From Paenibacillus sp. FSL H3-0469 (GTDB taxonomy: Bacteria; Bacillota; Bacilli; Paenibacillales; Paenibacillaceae): a DNA stretch of 64,000 nt. Location of the stretch: NCBI RefSeq assembly GCF_038051945.1, contig NZ_CP150302.1, forward strand, positions 2,728,001-2,792,000, read 5' to 3'. A program made the position numbers and the translations under genes. Of this stretch, positions 39,049 to 51,891 are shown one piece after another. The notes under the pieces are model-generated. The model ran no database searches. It worked only from the letters and a program-made list of their open reading frames with translations, and was not told the DNA's origin. Numbering within the stretch: the first letter of the stretch is position 1; each line of letters starts with the position of its first letter.

Positions 39049-39996
39049 ATGAAGGTTCTCATCGTTGGTCATTTTAACGAAACTGCACAATCAAAGATTA
39101 CCGGGTATTTTCCGCAAGACTGGAACGTTGTCATTGTCCCGCCCGGACAAGATATGCTGCATCACATTGAAGATTGCCAGGTTCTCATTCCTGAGCATAT
39201 CAAAGTAGACTCTAGCCTGCTCGCCAGTGCCAAAAAATTAAAATTGGTACAGACGGGTGCAGGCTACGATAATGTCGATATCCCTGCCTGTACACAGCTC
39301 GGCATTTGGGTGGCCAATGCGGCAGGAGTAAATGCACAGGCCGTGGCCGAGCACGTAATGGCCCTAATGCTGGCTTATTATAAAAACATACCGTTTCTTG
39401 ATCATTTCATGAAAACCCGGATGGATGAACATCAGTTGGAGTACACAGGGAGTGAACTAGAGGGCAAAACCATTGGGATTATCGGGCTGGGTGCTATCGG
39501 AAAAAAAGTGGCTGCGTTTTGCAGCGCTTTTGATATGAATGTGCTGGCTTATGCGAGAAAGACCGTAGTACAGGCTGATGGTTTGATGACAATGACGGAT
39601 CTCGATAATCTTCTAAGCACATCGGACATCGTCAGTGTACATGTACCCTTGACTGAGCAGACCAAGCACCTGATCAACCAGACGGCACTTCAGAAAATGA
39701 AGAGTAGCGCTCTGTTCATCAACACGGCCCGCGGCGGGATTGTTAACCAGACAGATTTGATAGATGCCTTAAAAACCGGGGTTATTTCCGGCGCCTGCCT
39801 GGATGTGTATGAATCTGAACCGCTTCCCCTAGACAGTGAGCTCCGCACTCTAAGTAATGTGGTCCTTACTCCCCATACCGCAGGAATGCCTGACGGCCGG
39901 AAATTTCACAAAAAAAGATATGATTTCTTCATTAAGAATATACAACGTGTACAAAAAGGGGAAGAACCTGAAAGCAGGCTAAATCAGTTAGTATAG
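39049..39996 (+). CDS. D-isomer-specific 2-hydroxyacid dehydrogenase
   Basis: 315 residues. NAD-binding GIIGLGAIGKKVAAFCSAFD with the GxGxxG motif, active-site Arg in FINTARGGIVNQ, Glu in the DVYESEPLP region and catalytic His in LTPHTAGM. Family members reduce 2-oxoacids or oxidize D-2-hydroxyacids (D-3-phosphoglycerate, D-lactate and related). The substrate here is not determined; no serA-type ACT domain. AAGGTGG before the ATG. Ended by the perfect hairpin at 40019. Confidence 0.94.
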   Translation: MKVLIVGHFNETAQSKITGYFPQDWNVVIVPPGQDMLHHIEDCQVLIPEHIKVDSSLLASAKKLKLVQTGAGYDNVDIPACTQLGIWVANAAGVNAQAVAEHVMALMLAYYKNIPFLDHFMKTRMDEHQLEYTGSELEGKTIGIIGLGAIGKKVAAFCSAFDMNVLAYARKTVVQADGLMTMTDLDNLLSTSDIVSVHVPLTEQTKHLINQTALQKMKSSALFINTARGGIVNQTDLIDALKTGVISGACLDVYESEPLPLDSELRTLSNVVLTPHTAGMPDGRKFHKKRYDFFIKNIQRVQKGEEPESRLNQLV

Positions 39997-40018
39997 TTTC
40001 GGTGCAATAAAAATACAA

Positions 40019-40065
40019 AAAAAGCTTTATGACATTGTACAAAATACAATGTCATAAAGCTTTTT
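40019..40065. terminator. Bidirectional terminator, 21-bp perfect stem
   Basis: Arms 40019-40039 and 40045-40065 are exact reverse complements with a 5-base loop and A/T tracts at both ends. It ends the dehydrogenase gene on the plus strand and the tRNA cluster on the minus strand. Confidence 0.95.
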
Positions 40066-40067
40066 AA

Positions 40068-40146
40068 TACCGGCGAGAGGACTCGAACCTCCACGGTTTC
40101 CCACTCGATTTTGAGTCGAGCGCGTCTGCCATTCCGCCACGCCGGC
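40068..40146 (-). tRNA. tRNA-Leu (CAA)
   Basis: Acceptor GCCGGCG / CGCCGGT, anticodon stem-loop CTCGA-CTCAAAA-TCGAG with anticodon CAA, a variable arm of type II length and T-loop GTTCGAG. No CCA is encoded. Last gene of the minus-strand tRNA cluster, 3 bp from the terminator hairpin. Confidence 0.92.
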
Positions 40147-40209
40147 TTAATATTATGTATATCCACTATGGATAATTAAATTTTAGATGAAATACTCTCA
40201 ATAAAATAA

Positions 40210-40230
40210 TAATGGCGCGCCCTGAGAGAT
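40210..40230. repeat. 21-bp copy of the tRNA-Arg 3' end (att-like direct repeat, left)
   Basis: TAATGGCGCGCCCTGAGAGAT occurs here and again at 40331-40351, where it covers the last 18 bases of tRNA-Arg including CCA (minus strand). The 100 bp between (40231-40330) hold a CGGATGC/GCATCCG hairpin and no gene. Looks like the scar of an element that once integrated at this tRNA. Confidence 0.85.
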
Positions 40231-40333
40231 ACGGATGCTACGCATCCGATTGCGAAGTTGTGCTATCGAAGCGTAGGCTCCAACGAACTCGTTCGAATCT
40301 GAAGGACACTTTGTTAAATCAGAGAAGTATTAA

Positions 40334-40410
40334 TGGCGCGCCCTGAGAGATTCGAACTCCCGACCTTTTGATTCGTAGTCAAACGCTCTATCCAGCTGAG
40401 CTAAGGGCGC
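40334..40410 (-). tRNA. tRNA-Arg (ACG)
   Basis: Acceptor GCGCCCT / AGGGCGC, anticodon stem-loop TTTGA-CTACGAA-TCAAA with anticodon ACG, T-loop GTTCGAA, and an encoded 3' CCA. The 3' end is duplicated at 40210-40230. Confidence 0.97.
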
Positions 40411-40416
40411 AAAATA

Positions 40417-40491
40417 TGGAGCGGACGACGGGAATCGAACCCGCGACCCTCGCCTTGGCAAGGCGATGCTCTACCGCTGAGCCACGTCCGC
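40417..40491 (-). tRNA. tRNA-Gly (GCC)
   Basis: Acceptor GCGGACG, anticodon stem-loop TCGCC-TTGCCAA-GGCGA with anticodon GCC, T-arm GCGGGTTCGATTCCCGT and encoded CCA. Six bp from tRNA-Arg. Confidence 0.97.
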
Positions 40492-40554
40492 ACACGGTAT
40501 GTATTCAACTGCTTCAATAAATCCAGGGACTTCTCATCCCTTGCACCAGTAAAA

Positions 40555-40632
40555 TGGCGGAACCGACGGGATTCGAACCCGCGATCTCCTGCGTGACAGG
40601 CAGGCATGTTAGGCCAACTACACCACGGTTCC
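40555..40632 (-). tRNA. tRNA-Asp (GTC)
   Basis: Acceptor GGAACCG, anticodon stem-loop CCTGC-CTGTCAC-GCAGG with anticodon GTC, T-loop GTTCGAA and encoded CCA. Confidence 0.97.
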
Positions 40633-40708
40633 AAGATAAAAGGTTTTAGGGCCCCCGGAAAGTATTCGGAATATGCTACAGAGCATCTCTTCACTTTGTG
40701 GGGATTAA

Positions 40709-40782
<74 letters not shown>

Positions 40783-40822
40783 TCAGTAATAAAATATTCT
40801 CTTCTGGCTTGCAAAGTCTGCA

Positions 40823-40898
40823 TGGTGGAGGCTGAGGGGTTCGAACCCCCGACCCTCTGCTTGTAAGGCAGATGCTCTCCCAGCTGAGCTAAGCCTCC
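40823..40898 (-). tRNA. tRNA-Val (TAC)
   Basis: Acceptor GGAGGCT, anticodon stem-loop TCTGC-CTTACAA-GCAGA with anticodon TAC, T-loop GTTCGAA and encoded CCA. Confidence 0.97.
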
Positions 40899-40985
40899 AT
40901 CGAAGAAGCAACTTAATGATCATAACACATTTACATGAGATATACAACCATTATTTATTTCCGCTTTAGAGATTAAAGAAGTGAA

Positions 40986-41060
40986 TGGTGACTCGTATGG
41001 GATTCGAACCCATGTTACCTCCGTGAAAGGGAGGTGTCTTAACCCCTTGACCAACGAGCC
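40986..41060 (-). tRNA. tRNA-Glu (TTC)
   Basis: Acceptor GGCTCGT, anticodon stem-loop CCTCC-CTTTCAC-GGAGG with anticodon TTC, T-loop GTTCGAA, encoded CCA. First tRNA of the cluster after its promoter. Confidence 0.97.
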
Positions 41061-41093
41061 AGATCAACAAGCATTCTTTCGACAACAAAATAT

Positions 41094-41122
41094 ATTATAT
41101 CAAATATATGAGAATAGTGCAA
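41094..41122 (-). promoter_or_regulatory. Promoter of the seven-tRNA cluster
   Basis: Minus-strand TTGCAC (41117-41122) and TATAAT (41094-41099) with 17-bp spacing, 33 bp upstream of tRNA-Glu. Confidence 0.85.
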
Positions 41123-41210
41123 CAAGAAACAACATTATTATTAAAAAACTAATGAGCCTCTAGTTCCACTTCAATGCTAACCTGAACAGACGATTCCCGC
41201 TCTCACTGTC

Positions 41211-41729
41211 CTAATCCTGTGTTTCTATCATAGCTATAATAACCTCAGCAACCTGTGAAATCGACTTATACTCCGTATCCACATGATGTTCGAAGACCTT
41301 GTTCTTAAGCCCTTTAAGACATCTCTGCATCTGTAGAGCAGCCCAGGAGTCTCTGCCATCTCCACGGCTCTTAAGTCTGTCAAGCAGGGTCTCAGGTGAA
41401 GCAAACAACGTAAAATGACGAACTTGCCGGCCCTCACTTCTTAGTCTACCCACTATCTCTATAAAATAATCCGGATCCACTAGAGTCATAGGTACAATAA
41501 TCGTTCCTTCATACTCTGAGTCAATACATTTAAGCATCGAATAGGTAAACTCGCGCCACAGATAGTGTTTCTGGAAATCATCCTCTGCCATTTCAGCAGG
41601 AATATTATCACGGATGTAATAGCCTGCATTCTCCGGATCGAATACATAAGAATCTGGAATTCTCCGGTGGAGTTCAGCCGCCGTCTGCGTCTTTCCCGAA
41701 CCAAAGGTTCCATTCAGCCAAATAATCAC
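41211..41729 (-). CDS. AAA-family P-loop kinase, TmrB-like
   Basis: 172 residues from GTG with AAGGAGGTG 5 bases upstream. P-loop GTFGSGKT at residues 7-14 directly at the N-terminus, then a Lid-like RLKSRGDGRDSWA region, as in TmrB (tunicamycin resistance)/nucleoside-kinase-like ATPases. Function unknown. It is set between the 5S gene and the tRNA cluster on the same strand but the 5S terminator stands before it, so it has its own expression. Confidence 0.85.
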   Translation of the reverse strand: MIIWLNGTFGSGKTQTAAELHRRIPDSYVFDPENAGYYIRDNIPAEMAEDDFQKHYLWREFTYSMLKCIDSEYEGTIIVPMTLVDPDYFIEIVGRLRSEGRQVRHFTLFASPETLLDRLKSRGDGRDSWAALQMQRCLKGLKNKVFEHHVDTEYKSISQVAEVIIAMIETQD

Positions 41730-41764
41730 ACCCGCACCTCCTTCATATTCAGCTTACCCATAAC

Positions 41765-41794
41765 AAAAAACCACCATTGATAATCAACAGTGGT
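41765..41794 (-). terminator. Terminator of the rRNA operon
   Basis: Minus-strand ACCACTGTTGA pairs with TCAATGGTGGT, followed by TTTTTT, 8 bp after the 5S 3' end. Confidence 0.93.
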
Positions 41795-41801
41795 CTTGTG
41801 T

Positions 41802-41918
41802 GCTTGGCAACGTCCTACTCTCCCAGGACCCTTCGGTCCAAGTACCATCGGCGCTGGAGGGCTTAACGGTCGTGTTCGGGATGGGTACGTGTGGAACCCC
41901 TCCGCTATCGCCACCAAA
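41802..41918 (-). rRNA. rrf: 5S rRNA
   Basis: About 117 nt. Minus-strand 5' end TTTGGTGGCG pairs with the 3' end CGTTGCCAAGC; internal AACACGACCGTTAAGCCCTC and GGAGAGTAGGACG are the conserved 5S segments. Ends may be off by 1-2 bases. Confidence 0.96.
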
Positions 41919-42067
41919 CGGGCATTTGAGTATCAAATGCTATTATTCAGGTCTCAGCATCGCCAAATGCTGAAAACAAATCTTCTTTACCGAGCTACTT
42001 GAGCTCCATAAATTACAATTTGATTCCTGAAAACTGAATCCGAAACGAATCTGCGTGATAGAAATTT

Positions 42068-46846
<4,779 letters not shown>

Positions 46847-47010
46847 GGTATTTAGAAAGAGCGATTGCTCATTTTGAAACATCTGACGAGAATTGTTACA
46901 TTCTCATTTTTGGATCTCACCGAAGTGATTTCCGATACTCACTCGTTGTTCAGTTTTCAAAGATCAAGCTCGTTGTTAGCGCCGCTTACCGCGTCACCAG
47001 CAACTTTTAT

Positions 47011-47039
47011 AATATAACACGTTCATCTTCTGAATGCAA
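47011..47039 (-). promoter_or_regulatory. rRNA operon promoter P2
   Basis: Minus-strand TTGCAT (47034-47039) and TATATT (47011-47016), 17-bp spacing, about 165 bp upstream of the 16S 5' end. The region 46847-47332 has no gene. Confidence 0.8.
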
Positions 47040-47127
47040 CACTTTTTTTTGATGAAGCGAAATCTGTATTCAGCAGAGCAACATGTCCAATCTTCTTGCA
47101 AGGCACCCGCCTTGCGACTGGATATAT

Positions 47128-47156
47128 AATATATCATGATATGTACCTGCTATCAA
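47128..47156 (-). promoter_or_regulatory. rRNA operon promoter P1
   Basis: Minus-strand TTGATA (47151-47156) and TATATT (47128-47133) with 17-bp spacing, 117 bp upstream of P2. Tandem promoters are usual for Bacillales rrn operons. Confidence 0.8.
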
Positions 47157-47175
47157 CCCTTAATTTTATACCATT

Positions 47176-47213
47176 TATGAGATAGTCCTATAGCTATGAG
47201 ATAGTCCTATAGC
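47176..47213. repeat. 19-bp perfect tandem duplication upstream of rrn P1
   Basis: TATGAGATAGTCCTATAGC occurs twice in a row (47176-47194, 47195-47213), just upstream of promoter P1 (minus strand). Possibly an UP-like or regulator-binding element; function unknown. Confidence 0.9.
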
Positions 47214-47262
47214 CTTTCATAGATATCCTATACCAGCCTCTGTACCTGCATAACATTGCCCG

Positions 47263-47306
47263 AAAAGCACATGCCGGCCCTCATATCTAGCAGGACCTGC
47301 ATGTGC
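47263..47306 (-). terminator. Probable safA-like gene terminator
   Basis: Minus-strand GCACATGC pairs with GCATGTGC (plus inner GG/CC and CCT/AGG pairs), followed by TTTTCG. 27 bp past the gene stop. Confidence 0.7.
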
Positions 47307-47332
47307 CACTCTCTCCTAAGGGGACTCCTCTC

Positions 47333-48862
47333 TTAATTCGGAATCCACGGAGTCTGATTCTTCTTAGCTGTACTAGAACGTCCGCTTGAGTTCGAATGCG
47401 GCTTGGCGTGGGCTTTATCCTTGGCAGCAGAACCCTGGCTGGAGGTTTTCGCTTTTGCCGCTGCCGGTTTCGACTTCCCTGGTTTTGTATCCTTTGCTGC
47501 TGTGGCTTCAGTGCGCCCCTTATCCGGCAACTCCTCCGCTTCCTCCACTACAGGCTCAGGAATCTGAATCTCGGGTACGCGGTTGTGAGCGAAGTTCTCC
47601 ATGCCCGGATAAGCAGGATATGGTGGAATGTTAGATACCATAGGCTGTTCATACATGGGTGACACAGCGTTAGGCATGGCATTCATTCCTCCGGCATATG
47701 GAGAAACCATCCCCATCTGCGGCGGCATGCCGTATACCGGATACCCGTTATACATCGGCTGCTCATAAGGATAGGGCTGAATCGACATTGCGCCGCACCC
47801 GCAGGAAGGCCATGGAAGGTTAACCTGCTCGCTCTGGTACTGCGGAGCAAACGCAGCATTGTCACTGACAGGACTGACTGCAGACATATTCACATTATTA
47901 TAATCCGGTGCTGCATTAGGATACCACGCTCCCGGATATTGTCCAGGCGGACAAGGATTAACCGGCTGAGCATAGAAAGGCGGGCAGTCCGGCATAAACG
48001 CTGCAGGCTGAACATAACTCGGAGCGTTATTCATATTGTTCATATCCATATTGGCCATGGGCTCATATACAGGATACACGGGTGCATAATTCATAAAATA
48101 CGGATTCTCGCTGAGGCCGGGATAGCCATCGGTCTTTCCCCAGGGCGAGGTTTTACCCTCATCCCAAGTGGCAGGCTGAACCTCTGTCTTATTATGATGC
48201 ACTTCTTTGGACTTCTCTTCCTGTGCAGGAACAGAGATTTGCACATACAAGCTTTGTTTCTCATGGACGACTTCCTGAACCGGCTTGACTTCCGGCGCTT
48301 TGTTAGGTGCAGGGTTAGGTGCAGGAACCGCCAACGGGATAGGGACTGCTTCTGCAGCAGGTGCAGGAGCTGGCGCAGGAGCCGGCTTTTCGATGACACC
48401 GGTGTAGGTTTTACCGCCAATCGCCGTTTTATCGACCACTGCCGGTGCGGTTGACTGAGCCTGAATCGGGGTCGTATTAGCTTTTACCGGATCGATGGAT
48501 TGGGCCTGGATTGGAGAAGTACTAACCTTCTTAGGGATATTCACGACTTCACCTGTCATCAGTGCGTTAGGGTTCTTAAGCTGCGGGTTGGCATCAATCA
48601 TATCCTTGAGTGTAATGCCCCAAGCCTTGGAGAGCTTCCATAAGGTATCGCCTTGCTTGACTGTGTGCTTATAGTAGATATCGTTGTTGTCCGGAACAGG
48701 CAGAGCCACGGGCGCAGCCGGGATCTTAACCTTGTCTCCAACCGCAAGCACATCTGGATTGGTGATTTGCGGATTGGCCTCGATTATTTTTTGCAGCGGC
48801 ACTCCATACTTCTGTGATAACGCAAACAGCGAATCACCTTGCTTAACAATGTGTATTTTCAC
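47333..48862 (-). CDS. SafA-like LysM spore coat morphogenetic protein
   Basis: 509 residues from GTG with AGGAGGT about 8 bases upstream. Two LysM modules at the N-terminus (KIHIVKQGDSLFALSQKYGV and YKHTVKQGDTLWKLSKAWGI, each about 45 residues) bind peptidoglycan. The rest is a long disordered region rich in Pro, Tyr, Asn, Met and Gln (MPQMGMVSPYAGG-type) and a Lys/Ala/Ser-rich tail. This matches SafA, the spore-coat inner-layer organizer. Genetic context near the pheA/hom cluster and obg supports it. Confidence 0.85.
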   Translation of the reverse strand: MKIHIVKQGDSLFALSQKYGVPLQKIIEANPQITNPDVLAVGDKVKIPAAPVALPVPDNNDIYYKHTVKQGDTLWKLSKAWGITLKDMIDANPQLKNPNALMTGEVVNIPKKVSTSPIQAQSIDPVKANTTPIQAQSTAPAVVDKTAIGGKTYTGVIEKPAPAPAPAPAAEAVPIPLAVPAPNPAPNKAPEVKPVQEVVHEKQSLYVQISVPAQEEKSKEVHHNKTEVQPATWDEGKTSPWGKTDGYPGLSENPYFMNYAPVYPVYEPMANMDMNNMNNAPSYVQPAAFMPDCPPFYAQPVNPCPPGQYPGAWYPNAAPDYNNVNMSAVSPVSDNAAFAPQYQSEQVNLPWPSCGCGAMSIQPYPYEQPMYNGYPVYGMPPQMGMVSPYAGGMNAMPNAVSPMYEQPMVSNIPPYPAYPGMENFAHNRVPEIQIPEPVVEEAEELPDKGRTEATAAKDTKPGKSKPAAAKAKTSSQGSAAKDKAHAKPHSNSSGRSSTAKKNQTPWIPN

Positions 48863-49013
48863 GCAGCATTTACCTCCTAAAAGTATCTATTGATCGGCAC
48901 TGCACCCCGGTTCAGGGATGATAGCCCTCCAGATTCGGTAGTTGCGGTACAGCCGCCTCCTTCGTTACTACATCTTATGCAGCCCATGGGCGAATGACAT
49001 CCCTATATGCAAA

Positions 49014-49048
49014 AAAAATCCTTCCATGCTTGGCATGAAAGGATTTTT
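49014..49048 (-). terminator. ilvE-type gene terminator
   Basis: Minus-strand AAAAATCCTTTCATGC pairs with GCATGGAAGGATTTTT across a short CAA loop, followed by Ts. 29 bp past the stop. Confidence 0.92.
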
Positions 49049-49076
49049 CTCTATTCGCTCCCGGGAAATTAATGTA

Positions 49077-49958
49077 CTATTCCCAAACCTTATAACCGTC
49101 TTTATCAACCACATTGCGGAATTCTTCCAGCAATTGCAGGGTAATCGGCCCGGCCTGGCCGGAACCGATGACTCTGCCGTCGATCTCACGGGCAGCAATA
49201 ACTTCAGCCGCTGTTCCGGTGAAGAAGACTTCATCGGCAATATAGACATCATGCATGGTGAACGGCTCTTCCTTCAGCGGCAATCCCAGCTTCTCACACA
49301 GCTCAATGATCGCCAGACGGGTGATTCCCTCCAGGGCGCCCAGGTAACAAGGTGGTGTATAGACTACGCCTCTTTTGATAATGAAGATATTATCGCCGGA
49401 GCCTTCGGTTACATAGCCCTGAGCGTTCATCATGATCGCTTCATCGGCTTCCGCCAGATTCGACTGAATCTTCACCAAAATATTGTTCAGATAGTTCAGC
49501 GATTTGATCTTAGGATTCAGGGCATCCGGGAGATTGCGGCGCTGGGAGACCGAAACGGCACGAAGTCCATTCATATAAGCCTGCTCCGGGTAGATGGCGA
49601 GCTGCTCCACAATGATGATTACACTTGCTTTGGGGCAGCGGCGCGGATCAAGACCCAGGTTGCCGGGACCGCGTGATACGATCAGCCGGATGTAACCGTC
49701 CCGCATGTCGTTCAGGCGGATTGTCTCAGCCATAGCCTCCAGCATCTCATCATAGGTCAGCGGAATGTCCAGCATAATCGACTTTGCCGAATCATACAGC
49801 CTGTCCAGATGCTCCTTACACTTGAAGATATTGCCGTTATAAATACGGATACCTTCAAAGATTCCGTCTCCATATAAAAAACCGTGATCGAATACGGACA
49901 CCATTGCCTTGTCCTTCGTTACATGTTGTCCATCCAGATAGATCCATTGCTCAGCCAT
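49077..49958 (-). CDS. ilvE: Class IV branched-chain-type aminotransferase
   Basis: 293 residues from the ATG with GGAGGTG 10 bases upstream, overlapping the pheA end region. PLP class IV fold: FDHGFLYGDGIFEGIRIY, Lys in PKIKSLNYLNNILVKIQ (Schiff-base lysine), EGSGDNIFIIK. Likely branched-chain amino acid aminotransferase; a D-amino acid or aromatic role cannot be excluded. It stands at the end of the Thr/Phe biosynthesis run. Confidence 0.9.
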   Translation of the reverse strand: MAEQWIYLDGQHVTKDKAMVSVFDHGFLYGDGIFEGIRIYNGNIFKCKEHLDRLYDSAKSIMLDIPLTYDEMLEAMAETIRLNDMRDGYIRLIVSRGPGNLGLDPRRCPKASVIIIVEQLAIYPEQAYMNGLRAVSVSQRRNLPDALNPKIKSLNYLNNILVKIQSNLAEADEAIMMNAQGYVTEGSGDNIFIIKRGVVYTPPCYLGALEGITRLAIIELCEKLGLPLKEEPFTMHDVYIADEVFFTGTAAEVIAAREIDGRVIGSGQAGPITLQLLEEFRNVVDKDGYKVWE

Positions 49959-49962
49959 GAAC

Positions 49963-50850
49963 TTACTGCACCTCCGCTTTCTCTTCCTCATAGGTGTATG
50001 TGGGATAGGACCCCAGAATCCGTACCTGACAGCCCAAGGCTTTGATCTCTTCGATCGCACCCGGGAGCAGTACCGATTCTATCGGTTCCAGCACATCAAT
50101 ATAGAAATAATAAGTACCCAGCTTCTTCTTCGTCGGCCGTGATTCAATACGGGACAAGTTCAGCTTACGCCAGGCAAAAGCAGCCAACACCTGATGCAGG
50201 GCACCAGGGAAATCCTCAGGCAGCGTAACAAGAATACTCGTCTTGTCTCCACTGCTCTTCTGCGGAAGCTCCAGCTTCTGCGGGCCCACCAGGACAAACC
50301 GCGTGTAATTGTTATTATGGTCTGTAATCTGGCGCTCCACAACCTCGAGTCCGTGCGTAGCGGCTCCAAGCGCGGTACCGATGGCAGCCCAGCCTTTGCC
50401 GGGATTGCCTTTTACAATCTCCACCGCTTCAGAGGTGCTTCCCACAGACTCCAGCTCAGCCCAGGGCATAGCCTTACGGATAAACTGCGTGCATTGCGCC
50501 ATAGCCACCGGATGGGACAGAATCTTGACAATCTTCGTATAATCCTTGTCCCCGTTCTCCTTCGTGAATTCCTGCGGACAGCTGATCAGATTCTGTATCG
50601 ACGGGAAAATCCACTCCGCCTGCATCGGCAGGTTCACTTCATTAATGAGCCAGTCGATATGCAGGCTGACCGAGCCTTCTATCGTGTTCTCAATCGGAAT
50701 GACACTGTAATCGGTAACTCCGCCGGCCGTGGACAGAAAAACATCGGATATGAGCTTATGATGCTCCAGTTGAACAGGGTTACCGCCAAATAAATGCAGC
50801 AGCGCTTCATGCGAGACGGAGCCCTGGGGCAATAACGCTATTGATTTCAT
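49963..50850 (-). CDS. pheA: Prephenate dehydratase
   Basis: 295 residues. N-terminal catalytic lobe TDYSVIPIENTIEGSVSLHI, VGSTSEAVEIV, conserved NNYTRFVLVG, and a C-terminal ACT domain with ESRP (LSRIESRPTKKKLG) that binds Phe for feedback inhibition. Converts prephenate to phenylpyruvate. Overlaps the thrB stop by 4 bases. Confidence 0.97.
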   Translation of the reverse strand: MKSIALLPQGSVSHEALLHLFGGNPVQLEHHKLISDVFLSTAGGVTDYSVIPIENTIEGSVSLHIDWLINEVNLPMQAEWIFPSIQNLISCPQEFTKENGDKDYTKIVKILSHPVAMAQCTQFIRKAMPWAELESVGSTSEAVEIVKGNPGKGWAAIGTALGAATHGLEVVERQITDHNNNYTRFVLVGPQKLELPQKSSGDKTSILVTLPEDFPGALHQVLAAFAWRKLNLSRIESRPTKKKLGTYYFYIDVLEPIESVLLPGAIEEIKALGCQVRILGSYPTYTYEEEKAEVQ

Positions 50851-51827
50851 GGCTGTAATTCTCCTTTTATCATATCCAAAAATGATTCGTTTTGCATCCC
50901 GTTTCTTTCAAGCAGCTCTGCCGTGACACCAGTGGTGCAAGGAGGCAGCCATAAGGTACGGGCAGAGATTCCGTTCTCCTGCATGGTCTCTGTCAAAAAC
51001 AGCTCCAGCTCCTGCTTCCGCTGCTCGCTGCGGTCCACCATACATAACAGAGTCGGGCCTGCACCGCTAAGCGCAATCCCCAGCGCGCCGTGGCCCGGAG
51101 CTTCAGCCAGCAGCTTCTCCATCCCCGGCACCAGCGGTGCGCGGTAAGGCTGATGCAGCCGGTCCTGCATCGCTGTGCCAATCAGGTCCAGCCGCCCTGC
51201 GGCTAACGCTGCGGTAAGCAGCGAGGTGCGGCTGATATTATGAACCGCATCGCTCATGGTAATCTCCGCAGGCAGCGCCTCTCTGGCCTTGACGGTCTCC
51301 AGCTCGAATTCAGGAATGACCACCAGGAATTCCAGCTCCTGCGGCGGCTCGATCCGGATATAATCGGCATGCTCGCCGTCCCATACGGCCGTAATAATTC
51401 CCCCGAACAGCGAGGCTCCGACATTGTCGGGATGCTTCTCTATAGCTGTAGCCATATCGAACAGCTTCGCCTGACTCAGCGGTGAACCTATCATAGCATT
51501 CGCCGCAGCCAACGCGCCAATAATGGCCGTAGCACTGCTGCCAAGCCCGCGGGTGAGCGGGATTTCCGAATACATGGAGATGGACAACTCCGGAACCTGA
51601 ACCCTGGCCTCTGCAAATACCATTTGTGCAACCTTGTAGAGCAGATTGCTTTTATCCCGGGGAACTCCAGCCATCTCATCTCCATACAGATGAAACACCG
51701 TTTCAGCAGCTTCCTCCATTTCAATCCAGGCATACAGCGACAGAGCCATGCCCAGCGTATCGAAGCCCGGACCGAGATTGGCGGTACTCGCAGGGACCTT
51801 CACTCTAGACCTTCCGTAAATACTCAT
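50847..51827 (-). CDS. thrB: Homoserine kinase
   Basis: 326 residues. GHMP kinase motifs: PASTANLGPGFDTLGMALSL, RGLGSSATAIIGALAAAN (ATP loop), GIALSGAGPTLLCM. It phosphorylates homoserine toward threonine. Encoded between hom and pheA with a 4-base pheA overlap; the hom stop is 64 bp upstream. Confidence 0.97.
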   Translation of the reverse strand: MSIYGRSRVKVPASTANLGPGFDTLGMALSLYAWIEMEEAAETVFHLYGDEMAGVPRDKSNLLYKVAQMVFAEARVQVPELSISMYSEIPLTRGLGSSATAIIGALAAANAMIGSPLSQAKLFDMATAIEKHPDNVGASLFGGIITAVWDGEHADYIRIEPPQELEFLVVIPEFELETVKAREALPAEITMSDAVHNISRTSLLTAALAAGRLDLIGTAMQDRLHQPYRAPLVPGMEKLLAEAPGHGALGIALSGAGPTLLCMVDRSEQRKQELELFLTETMQENGISARTLWLPPCTTGVTAELLERNGMQNESFLDMIKGELQP

Positions 51828-51891
51828 GGCGGGTAAATCTCCTTCGTTATATTTGCGCGCAGGGCCCTGTGTTCCAGGGAACCCGCGATAT

